A DNA stretch of 30,796 nucleotides from VAZQ01 sp036555745. GTDB lineage: Bacteria > Pseudomonadota > Alphaproteobacteria > Rhizobiales > Xanthobacteraceae. Location: contig DATBKV010000214.1 in the NCBI GenBank assembly GCA_036555745.1, forward strand, positions 1-30,796, written 5' to 3'. This document shows positions 25,070 to 30,796 of the stretch, piece by piece. The notes beneath the pieces were generated by a model. The model did no database searches. It was not told the origin of the DNA and saw nothing but the letters and a program-made list of their open reading frames with translations. The position numbers and the translations under genes were made by a program. Every line of letters starts with the position of its first letter. The stretch's first letter is position 1.

Positions 25070-25140
25070 CCCTCACTCTTACGCGGCCGGCGCGACGTGG
25101 ACGGCTTCCATGGCGGCTACCAGGCGGGGGGTACGGGCCG

Positions 25141-26334
25141 CTATTGCTTTTCTGGCAGCGCCTTGTCGAGCCACCGCGCGATGACGGCGGCGATTTCCTT
25201 GTTGTTCTTCTCGTTCATCATGACGTGGCTGTTGCCCTTGATGCCGAGGTCGGCAAGCCGCAGAAATGTCGGCTGCGCGCCGGCCTGCCTGAGATATTTC
25301 ACCGTGCAGTGGTCGTAGGGCGCGTGATACGAGGCTTCCGACGTCAGCACCAGGATCGGCATTGTCAGATTGGGAAGCTTGCGCGCGGGCTCCTTCTGCA
25401 GATGACAGCGCACCAGATCCGGTGCGTCGGATTGGTCCTGCTGCACGATCGCGAGCGCTTTGGCGTCCGCGACCGCCGGAGAATACGTCAGCGGCACCGC
25501 GCTCAGCCCGTACGGCAGCGCCAGCCGACCCTGCTTGAAGTAGTCGGGCGCGCCGATGAATTGCACCTCATAGAACGGCGGTCCGTTGGGTTCGATCGCG
25601 AGGATCGCCTTGACCCGATCGGGCCGTGCATCGGCGACCGGCCAGGCGAAGGCGCCGGCCTGCGAATGCACCATCAGAATCGCCGGGCCGATCTTGTCGA
25701 GCAGCGCCACCAGGGCGTCGCGGTTGAGGAACTGCTGTTTGGTGAAGTCGGCGATCTCCGGCAGGTAGCCAGAGATCATCTGCAGCGTCACAGGATCATC
25801 CGGCGTGCCGCTGCCGGGCCACTGCGTGTGCAGATGGGCCTGCGGCCACAGCCGGTATTTTTCCTGCGCGAGATAGCGGCGCTGGCCGCCCTCGCCATCC
25901 GCGACCTTCCATGCTCCATAAGATTCCGCAAGGTAGCCGGAACGTCCGCGCCCGGGCTGGTCAACGACATAGACGGCGTAGCCCTGGCGCACAAAATACT
26001 GCGCCCAGCCTTCGCGCCCGTCCGGGGTGCCGAGGTAGGTGGTGCCGGAGCGGGTGCCGCCGTGCACCATGACGATCGGAAACCGATGGGTCGCTTTGGC
26101 CGGAATGCGCACGTCGACATACATCTGGCCCGCGATGTGGGTGTGGCCATCGATTGTGACCGGCCTGCCTCCGACGTAGAAAAAGCCTTCCTTCGCCAGC
26201 GTGTAGGGCGGATCATCGGCGGCTTCGGCGGCTCCAGCGAGGTCGGCGGCAAAAATGAGCAGCGGCGCGACCGCGATCGCGAGCCAAGGGCAAGCAGGCC
26301 GTTTGGGCGAGGCGCAGTGATCTCGTTTCGGCAT
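25141..26334 (-). CDS. Exported alpha/beta-hydrolase fold esterase-like protein
   Basis: This 397-residue protein begins with a signal peptide (charged start, hydrophobic core WLAIAVAPLLIFAADLAGA, cleavage near residue 36-40), so it is probably periplasmic or secreted. The alpha/beta-hydrolase core shows the oxyanion HGG at 91-93, the nucleophile elbow VHSQAG with S224, an acidic residue in AIEPNGPP (E248) and a likely catalytic histidine in GNSHVMMNEKNN. The elbow has Gln after Ser and no glycine before it, so it is not a classical GxSxG lipase. A GGAGG ribosome binding site precedes the ATG. It is divergent from the enoyl-CoA hydratase. Substrate is unknown; an ester or lactone is a reasonable guess from the fold only. 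Confidence 0.8.
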   Translation of the reverse strand: MPKRDHCASPKRPACPWLAIAVAPLLIFAADLAGAAEAADDPPYTLAKEGFFYVGGRPVTIDGHTHIAGQMYVDVRIPAKATHRFPIVMVHGGTRSGTTYLGTPDGREGWAQYFVRQGYAVYVVDQPGRGRSGYLAESYGAWKVADGEGGQRRYLAQEKYRLWPQAHLHTQWPGSGTPDDPVTLQMISGYLPEIADFTKQQFLNRDALVALLDKIGPAILMVHSQAGAFAWPVADARPDRVKAILAIEPNGPPFYEVQFIGAPDYFKQGRLALPYGLSAVPLTYSPAVADAKALAIVQQDQSDAPDLVRCHLQKEPARKLPNLTMPILVLTSEASYHAPYDHCTVKYLRQAGAQPTFLRLADLGIKGNSHVMMNEKNNKEIAAVIARWLDKALPEKQ

Positions 26335-26422
26335 TCGGGTCCTCCCTGTTGCGCTATTCTAGCCGTGCTTTGCGCGCCGGATATGCCAAGGCGGCATGCC
26401 TGACCAACCTCCTGGGAGAGCC

Positions 26423-27196
26423 ATGAGCACCGAGACCATCATCGTGGAAGTCCGCGGCCGGGTCGGCGTCATTCGCCTCAACCGGCCGCAAGCGTTGAAT
26501 GCGCTCAGCCTCGTGCTCAAGGACGAGCTCCTCGCCGCCGCCGAGAAGTTTGATGCCGACCCCGGCATCGGCTGCCTCGTGGTTACCGGCTCCGAGCGGG
26601 CGTTTGCCGCCGGCGCCGACATCAAGGAGATGTCGGACAAGTCATATATCGACATGTTCGGTTCCGACTACGCCGCCGACTACGAGCGGCTCGCGCGCGT
26701 GCGCAAGCCGATCATCGCCGCGGTAGCGGGCTTCGCGCTCGGCGGCGGCTGCGAGCTCGCCATGATGTGCGATCTCATCATCGCCGCCGACAACGCCAAG
26801 TTCGGCCAGCCCGAAATCAAGCTCGGGGTCATTCCCGGCATTGGCGGGACGCAGCGGCTCACGCGCGCCGTCGGCAAGGCGAAAGCGATGGACCTGATCC
26901 TGACCGGACGCATGATGGATGCCGCCGAGGCCGAACGCTCGGGCCTGGTGGCTCGCGTCGTGCCGGCCGCCGACCTGATGGCAGAGACCATGAAGGTCGC
27001 CGAAGCCATTGCCGCGATGTCGCGACCCTCGGTGCTGGCGGCGAAGGAGGCCGTCAACCGCAGCTTCGAGACTTCGCTTGCCGAGGGCCTGCGCTTCGAG
27101 CGGCGCGTCTTCCACGCGCTGTTCGCCACCCGGGACCAGAAGGAGGGAATGACCGCGTTCGTCGAGAAGCGCCCGCCCAAGTTCGAGAACGGGTGA
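26423..27196 (+). CDS. Enoyl-CoA hydratase (crotonase family)
   Basis: This 257-residue protein adds water to trans-2-enoyl-CoA in fatty acid or aromatic beta-oxidation. Both catalytic glutamates of rat enoyl-CoA hydratase are kept: E111 in LGGGCELAMMCD and E131 in FGQPEIKLG. The oxyanion-hole loop is FAAGADIKEM at 61-70, and PGIGGTQRLTRAVG is the usual C-flank. I start at the ATG at 26423, with GGGAG upstream; an upstream ATG at 26396 would add nine non-conserved residues. It stands as a single gene between a divergent hydrolase and the moeB-like gene 113 bp downstream. The physiological substrate cannot be told from sequence; short-chain FadB1/PaaF type is most likely. Confidence 0.93.
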   Translation: MSTETIIVEVRGRVGVIRLNRPQALNALSLVLKDELLAAAEKFDADPGIGCLVVTGSERAFAAGADIKEMSDKSYIDMFGSDYAADYERLARVRKPIIAAVAGFALGGGCELAMMCDLIIAADNAKFGQPEIKLGVIPGIGGTQRLTRAVGKAKAMDLILTGRMMDAAEAERSGLVARVVPAADLMAETMKVAEAIAAMSRPSVLAAKEAVNRSFETSLAEGLRFERRVFHALFATRDQKEGMTAFVEKRPPKFENG

Positions 27197-27309
27197 TCCT
27201 GAGACGGGCTCGGTGCGGGTGACCTGTCACGCGGTGAGCGCATTGCGAGCGCCGGGCGCGACGTTGCAAAACAGCGGCACATGCCGATAGAACCGGGCAA
27301 GGAACGGCC

Positions 27310-28152
27310 ATGCTCACTGCCGAGGAACTCGAACGCTACGCCCGTCACATCGTACTGCGCGAGGTCGGCGGGCCCGGGCAGCAGGCCCTCAAGCGCGCGC
27401 GCGTGCTGGTGATTGGCGCCGGCGGGCTCGGCGCACCGGTGCTGCTCTATCTGGCCGCCGCCGGCGTCGGCGTGCTCGCGGTCGTTGACGACGACGAGGT
27501 CGCCCTTTCGAACCTGCAGCGCCAGGTGATCCACGGCACGCCAGAGATCGGCATGTCGAAAGTGGCGAGCGCGGCAGCGGCGATCCGCCGCCTCAATCCG
27601 CATGTCGTGATCGAAACCCACGCGTTCCGGCTGGTCGCCGCAAATGCTCTCGAGCTGATCGGCGGCTACGACATCGTTGCCGACGGCTCCGACAATTTCG
27701 CTACCCGCTATCTGGTCTCGGACGCCTGTTTCCTTGCAAAGAAGCCGCTGGTCACGGCCGCCGTCGGAGTCTTCGATGGCACGCTCACCACCATCCGCGC
27801 CCACGAGGCTGCGCCGGACGGGACGCCCAATCCGACTTACCGCTGCCTGTTTCCCGAGCCGCCTCCGCCCGGCAGCGTTCCCGCCTGCGCGGAGGCCGGC
27901 ATCCTGGGTGCGCTCACCGGCGTGCTCGGCTCGCTGATGGCGCTCGAAGTGATCCGGGAGATCGTCGGTTTCGGCGAGGGCCTGGTAGGCAGGCTCGTGA
28001 TGTTCGATGCCCGTTCCATGCGCTTCGAGACCTTGCATTACGGATGGGACCCGAACAACCCGCTATCGGGCGAGCACGCGACAATCCGGGATCTTTCGGT
28101 GCATGGATCGCCGAGCGGTAATCGGCAATCAGAGCAGACGCCGGCCCAGTGA
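27310..28152 (+). CDS. moeB: MoeB/ThiF-family E1-like adenylyltransferase lacking the zinc cysteines
   Basis: A 280-residue HesA/MoeB/ThiF protein, which adenylates the C-terminal glycine of a small ubiquitin-like sulfur carrier (MoaD, ThiS) for molybdopterin or thiamine synthesis. Visible motifs are the start LTAEELERYARHIVLREVGG, the nucleotide-binding GAGGLG at 36-41, NLQRQVIH at 68-75 and SDNFATRY at 127-134. The conserved cysteine follows in VPACAEAGILG (C193). E. coli MoeB holds zinc with two CxxC pairs. Here the first is reduced to TYRCLF (C179 only) and no C-terminal CxxC exists, so zinc is unlikely. The ATG has AAGGA upstream. It is convergent with the small exported protein. MoeB or ThiF cannot be separated with certainty. 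Confidence 0.88.
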   Translation: MLTAEELERYARHIVLREVGGPGQQALKRARVLVIGAGGLGAPVLLYLAAAGVGVLAVVDDDEVALSNLQRQVIHGTPEIGMSKVASAAAAIRRLNPHVVIETHAFRLVAANALELIGGYDIVADGSDNFATRYLVSDACFLAKKPLVTAAVGVFDGTLTTIRAHEAAPDGTPNPTYRCLFPEPPPPGSVPACAEAGILGALTGVLGSLMALEVIREIVGFGEGLVGRLVMFDARSMRFETLHYGWDPNNPLSGEHATIRDLSVHGSPSGNRQSEQTPAQ

Positions 28153-28185
28153 CCGGCGATGCCGGCAGCGCGCCACGCCGGCGGC

Positions 28186-28539
28186 TCACTTGGCCCAGGT
28201 TGCGACCGCAGTCGTTCCCTTGACGACAGACCACTTGTTGCTGCCCGCGGTGAGAATGCGGAAGCAGTTCGGTTTGGAGCCATTCCACGTAGTGCAGAAG
28301 CCGTCTTTGGTGAGCTTCCAAGTGCCTTCGCCCTTGGCCCCGGCGGAGCTCACCGGCTCGCGCGTCATCTTGCCGTCCGGCGTGAACACCATCTTGAATT
28401 TGACGCTCGACGGCGTCGACGAGGTGAAGGCCTGGCCGTTGAAGAATGTCGTCTGGATTTCGCTTGGCGTCAGCGTCGCGGCAAAGGCAGGCGCGCTCGC
28501 GGCGGCGACGGCGATGCCCGCCACCAATAGGATGCGCAT
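28186..28539 (-). CDS. Small exported protein of unknown function (DUF995-like)
   Basis: This 117-residue protein has a clear signal peptide (MRILLVAGIAVAAASAPAFA, cleaved near residue 20), so about 97 residues act in the periplasm. Two cysteines, C82 and C92, flank a TWNGSKPN loop and could form a disulfide. The layout, threonine/lysine-rich beta strands with GEGTWKLTKDGFCTTW, recalls small rhizobial periplasmic proteins such as DUF995, but I cannot assign a function. AAGGAGA lies 8 nt before this ATG, so a longer in-frame start at 28722 is rejected. It follows the 2-hydroxyacid dehydrogenase gene on the same strand with a gap of about 180 bp. Confidence 0.75.
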   Translation of the reverse strand: MRILLVAGIAVAAASAPAFAATLTPSEIQTTFFNGQAFTSSTPSSVKFKMVFTPDGKMTREPVSSAGAKGEGTWKLTKDGFCTTWNGSKPNCFRILTAGSNKWSVVKGTTAVATWAK

Positions 28540-28718
28540 CGGCGACTCTCCTTGGGATCGCGTTTGCGGCATAATACCGCAAATTCCGGAGCGCGGCAGC
28601 AAAGTCGCAAGCCGGCGGAGCGCGCGGGCACAGGCCAAGCCTGCGGGTGACGACCTCAAGAGGCTATGGTTCGCTGCCCCGTTTCCGTCGCTCTCGCGGC
28701 GCGGATCGCAACGGTTAC

Positions 28719-29720
28719 TCACAGCATCGACGGCAGGACGCGGTCGGGGGGCCGGTGGCCGTCCAGGAAGGTCTTGATGTTGACGATGACCTTTTCGCCC
28801 ATGTCGACCCGGCCTTCGAGCGTCGCCGAGCCCATGTGCGGCAACAGCACGACCTTGCCCGCGCGCGCGAGCTTGACGAGCCTCGGATTCACCGCCGGCT
28901 CGTGCTCGAACACGTCGAGGCCGGCACCGGCGATGTCGCCCGCCGCGATCAAGCGCGCCAGCGCATTCTCGTCGATCACCTCGCCGCGCGCGGTATTGAC
29001 GATATAGGCCTCGGGTCGAATGAGCTTGAGCCTACGCGCCGACAGCAGGTGATAGGTCGCTGGTGTGTGCGGGCAATTGACCGAGATGATATCCATGCGG
29101 GCGAGCATCTGATCGAGGCTCTCCCAATAGGTCGCGGTCAGCTCCGCCTCGGTTTTCGGCGGCAGCCGGCGGCGATTGTGGTAATGGATCTGCAGGCCGA
29201 AAGCGCGGGCGCGTCGTGCCACGGCTTGGCCGATCCGCCCCATCCCGATGATGCCCAGCCGTTTGCCCCAGATGCGGTGGCCGAGCATCCAGGTCGGAGA
29301 CCAGCCGTTCCAGGGCTTGTCCTCGCTCAATACGGCGGCGCCTTCGGCGAGACGGCGCGGTACGGCGAGAATGAGCGCCATCGTCATGTCGGCGGTGTCC
29401 TCGGTGAGGACACCCGGCGTGTTCGTGACCGTAATGCCGCGGCTGAGCGCGGTCGCCACGTCGATATGGTCCACGCCATTGCCGTAGTTGGCGATCAGCT
29501 TGAGCTTGTCGCCGGCCTTGCTCAGCACCGATGCATCGATGCGGTCGGTGACGGTCGGCACCAGCACGTCGGCCTGCCTGACGGTTTCGGCCAACTCGGC
29601 CGGAGTCATCGGCTTGTCGTCGAGATTGAGGCGGGCGTCGAAGAGTTCGCGCATGCGGGTTTCGACGCTGTCGGGAAGTTTGCGCGTGACGACGACCAGC
29701 GGCATTTTGCGGTGCGTCAT
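28719..29720 (-). CDS. D-2-hydroxyacid dehydrogenase (glyoxylate/hydroxypyruvate reductase type)
   Basis: A 333-residue NAD(P)-dependent dehydrogenase that reduces 2-keto acids to D-2-hydroxy acids. The Rossmann motif GMGRIG is at 159-164. The catalytic triad is R245 in NTARGEVID, E274 in DVFEHEP, and H295 in LLPHMGSAT. ANYGNGVDHID near 78-88 is the usual substrate-loop signature. The glyoxylate reductase/hydroxypyruvate reductase subgroup fits best (GyaR/GhrA-like), with formate dehydrogenase excluded by the lack of its extra N-terminus. An AAGG about 11 nt ahead of the ATG is a weak ribosome binding site; an internal ATG at residue 6 is possible. It is divergent from the SH3 protein gene. 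Confidence 0.92.
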   Translation of the reverse strand: MTHRKMPLVVVTRKLPDSVETRMRELFDARLNLDDKPMTPAELAETVRQADVLVPTVTDRIDASVLSKAGDKLKLIANYGNGVDHIDVATALSRGITVTNTPGVLTEDTADMTMALILAVPRRLAEGAAVLSEDKPWNGWSPTWMLGHRIWGKRLGIIGMGRIGQAVARRARAFGLQIHYHNRRRLPPKTEAELTATYWESLDQMLARMDIISVNCPHTPATYHLLSARRLKLIRPEAYIVNTARGEVIDENALARLIAAGDIAGAGLDVFEHEPAVNPRLVKLARAGKVVLLPHMGSATLEGRVDMGEKVIVNIKTFLDGHRPPDRVLPSML

Positions 29721-29834
29721 GGTTCGACCTTGGCCAGCCCGCGACCCGTGAAGGGGGTACCCTCCTCCGTTCAGGTCTCCTTAACCACCGTGCCCGACAC
29801 TGGCGTCGCTTGGACGCGGGCGGGATTTGCACGT

Positions 29835-29865
29835 CCCTCTGCAGCAGAGGGTTCTCTGTAACAGA
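29835..29865. promoter_or_regulatory. Two adjacent small palindromes upstream of the SH3-domain gene
   Basis: CCCTCTGC-A-GCAGAGGG at 29835-29851 and TCTGT-A-ACAGA at 29855-29865 are both perfect, share the CTCTG half-site and have centres 17 bp apart. They lie in the 237-bp divergent region between the dehydrogenase and the SH3 protein. Tandem operators for a dimeric repressor are a possibility. A KpnI-like GGGTACCC palindrome also lies upstream near 29755. No clear promoter hexamers were found. Confidence 0.4.
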
Positions 29866-29957
29866 TGGAGGTCCGAACACAAGCGCCGACACCGCGGCCA
29901 GCGCGCGCGCCGCCCTCCTCGACTGGAGCGTCACACCGTCGTTCCGAAGTCCCAGGC

Positions 29958-30500
29958 ATGAATTGGAAACCCAGTTCCTCAACCGCCCGGCATGCGTGCG
30001 TCTTGCTCCTCCTGGCCGCGCTGCTATCTCCACCGTCGGCGCGGGCGGCGGGGGATCTCGCGCTCGGCCCTAACAGCGGGCTGCCGATACCGCGTTTCGT
30101 CAGCCTCAAGCCCGATCGGGTCAATGTGCGCGGCGGGCCGACGCGGGATCACGAGGTACGGTTCGTCTATACCCGTGCCGGCCTGCCGGTGGAGATCACG
30201 GCGGAATCCGACAACTGGCGGCGGATCCGCGACTGGGAAGGTTCCGAAGGCTGGGTCTACCACTCACTATTGTCGGGGCGGCGCACCGTCGTCGTCATGC
30301 CGAAGGACAAGAAACAGCTAGTGCCGCTTTACGACCGAGATGACGCCAATGGCTTATTGGTGGCTCGACTGCAGGCGGGCGTGCTCGCTTTGGTAAAGCA
30401 ATGCACCGGGAGTTGGTGCAGAATCACGGGATCGGGCTTTGACGGCTGGGCCGTCCAGGAGCAGCTCTGGGGTGTCTATCCGAACGAAAAGTTCGAATGA
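29958..30500 (+). CDS. Exported bacterial SH3-domain protein
   Basis: This 180-residue protein has a signal peptide (hydrophobic core CVLLLLAALLSPPSARA, cleavage near residue 31). The mature part holds two SH3-like repeats of the SH3_4 type: about 46-112 (SLKPDRVNVRGGPTRDHEV, then WRRIRDWEGSEGWVYHSLLS) and about 113-175 (VPLYDRDDANGLLVARLQAG, then CRITGSGFDGWAVQEQLWG). C149 and C154 could form a disulfide. Such proteins are periplasmic and often bind peptidoglycan, though this is not proven for this subgroup. I start at the ATG at 29958 as the upstream frame is Arg/Pro-rich and not signal-like. It faces irr, 109 bp away, with convergent ends. Confidence 0.85.
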   Translation: MNWKPSSSTARHACVLLLLAALLSPPSARAAGDLALGPNSGLPIPRFVSLKPDRVNVRGGPTRDHEVRFVYTRAGLPVEITAESDNWRRIRDWEGSEGWVYHSLLSGRRTVVVMPKDKKQLVPLYDRDDANGLLVARLQAGVLALVKQCTGSWCRITGSGFDGWAVQEQLWGVYPNEKFE

Positions 30501-30609
30501 GACTTGCAGGACACGCGGCCCGGCAGGAGAGGGAGCTCGCACGCGGTCCCGAAACTGCTACGCGCGCCTTGAGCCTGTGGCTGCTCGAAACGTGATTGTA
30601 GGAAGCGCG

Positions 30610-30796
30610 TCAGCGCGCCTTGCGGCGCAGGCGGACCACCACGTCGATGCGCGCAACCTCATAGCCTTCCGGCGGGATCGGCGTGCGGCCGACCACGACG
30701 TCGGCATCGGGAATGTCGAGGAGATCGTTCTCGCCCTCGACGAAGAAATGATGGTGCTGGGAGACGTTGGTGTCGAAATAGGTTTTCGAGCCATCC
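30610..30796 (-). CDS. irr: Iron response regulator Irr (partial, C-terminal part; 5' end outside window)
   Basis: The minus strand gives 61 C-terminal residues ending in TGA at 30610-30612. They read TYFDTNVSQHHHFFVEGEN and then a stretch ending in RLRRKAR, which I recognise as Irr, the Fur-family regulator of Rhizobiales and Rhodobacterales. Irr is stable when iron is low and controls heme synthesis and iron genes. It is degraded or inactivated when it meets ferrochelatase-linked heme. The HHH cluster is the heme-sensing motif of Bradyrhizobium Irr. The DNA-binding half and any N-terminal heme regulatory motif lie outside the window. Confidence 0.9.
   Translation of the reverse strand, partial: DGSKTYFDTNVSQHHHFFVEGENDLLDIPDADVVVGRTPIPPEGYEVARIDVVVRLRRKAR

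Noticed and set aside
29785..29870. tRNA-like look of the palindromic stretch on the minus strand
   Set aside because: The hairpins suggest an anticodon stem, but U33, a proper T-arm and a 7-bp acceptor stem are missing, so no tRNA can be folded.
30558..30794. Minus-strand Arg/Ser-rich open frame overlapping irr
   Set aside because: It is out of frame with the clear Irr C-terminus that carries the HHH motif and the TGA at 30610-30612.
1..30796. CRISPR arrays, insertion sequences, prophage genes or attachment sites
   Set aside because: No regularly spaced repeats, transposase, integrase or phage-like genes were seen on either strand.

Overview
The window is high-GC chromosomal DNA from an alphaproteobacterium, most likely Rhizobiales and perhaps close to Bradyrhizobiaceae. 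The taxonomic signs are a 3'-truncated-by-window irr gene (Fur-family heme/iron regulator with its HHH motif), a DivL-type kinase with tyrosine in the H-box, AddAB instead of RecBCD, a TsaE-phosphotransferase fusion beside a MurU-like gene, and the mutM/ubiE/ubiB/coaBC/dut block. I saw no rRNA, tRNA, insertion sequence, prophage or CRISPR array. Coding density is high. The longest gene-free stretch is about 280 bp.

Layout. 1-2097 (+): the 3' part of accD, then folC. 2126-3157 (-): a stand-alone ATP-dependent DNA ligase, convergent with folC. 15540-3387 (-): a long run read leftward, divL-like kinase, tsaE-amgK fusion, murU-like nucleotidyltransferase, addB, addA (ATGA overlap), trxA. This run joins cell-cycle signalling, tRNA t6A modification, cell-wall sugar recycling, double-strand-break repair and redox. 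15823-18958: a small catabolic island with an HpcH/HpaI-type aldolase (-) divergent from a LigJ-type 4-oxalomesaconate hydratase and a type I (VOC) extradiol dioxygenase (+). Together these three could form a short meta-cleavage route from a carboxylated catechol such as gallate to pyruvate and oxaloacetate. 19040-23987 (-): ubiE and ubiB (GTGA overlap), then coaBC and dut (GTGA overlap), then an Rrf2 regulator. 24188-25069 (+): mutM, divergent from ubiE. 25141-30796: a secreted alpha/beta hydrolase (-), enoyl-CoA hydratase (+), MoeB-like E1 enzyme (+), small exported protein (-), 2-hydroxyacid dehydrogenase (-), exported SH3-domain protein (+), and the C-terminus of irr (-).

The most striking observation is coaBC. 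The enzyme carries an N-terminal FitA/Arc-like ribbon-helix-helix DNA-binding domain. A perfect 15-bp palindrome with a third half-site lies exactly inside its predicted promoter, overlapping the -35 and the spacer. This is the layout of an antitoxin-style autorepressor, and it suggests a coenzyme A biosynthetic enzyme that represses its own gene. Also of interest are the Tyr-for-His H-box of the DivL homologue, the loss of the usual active-site Cys in the CoaC domain, the TsaE-AmgK fusion, and the compact dioxygenase/LigJ/aldolase cluster.
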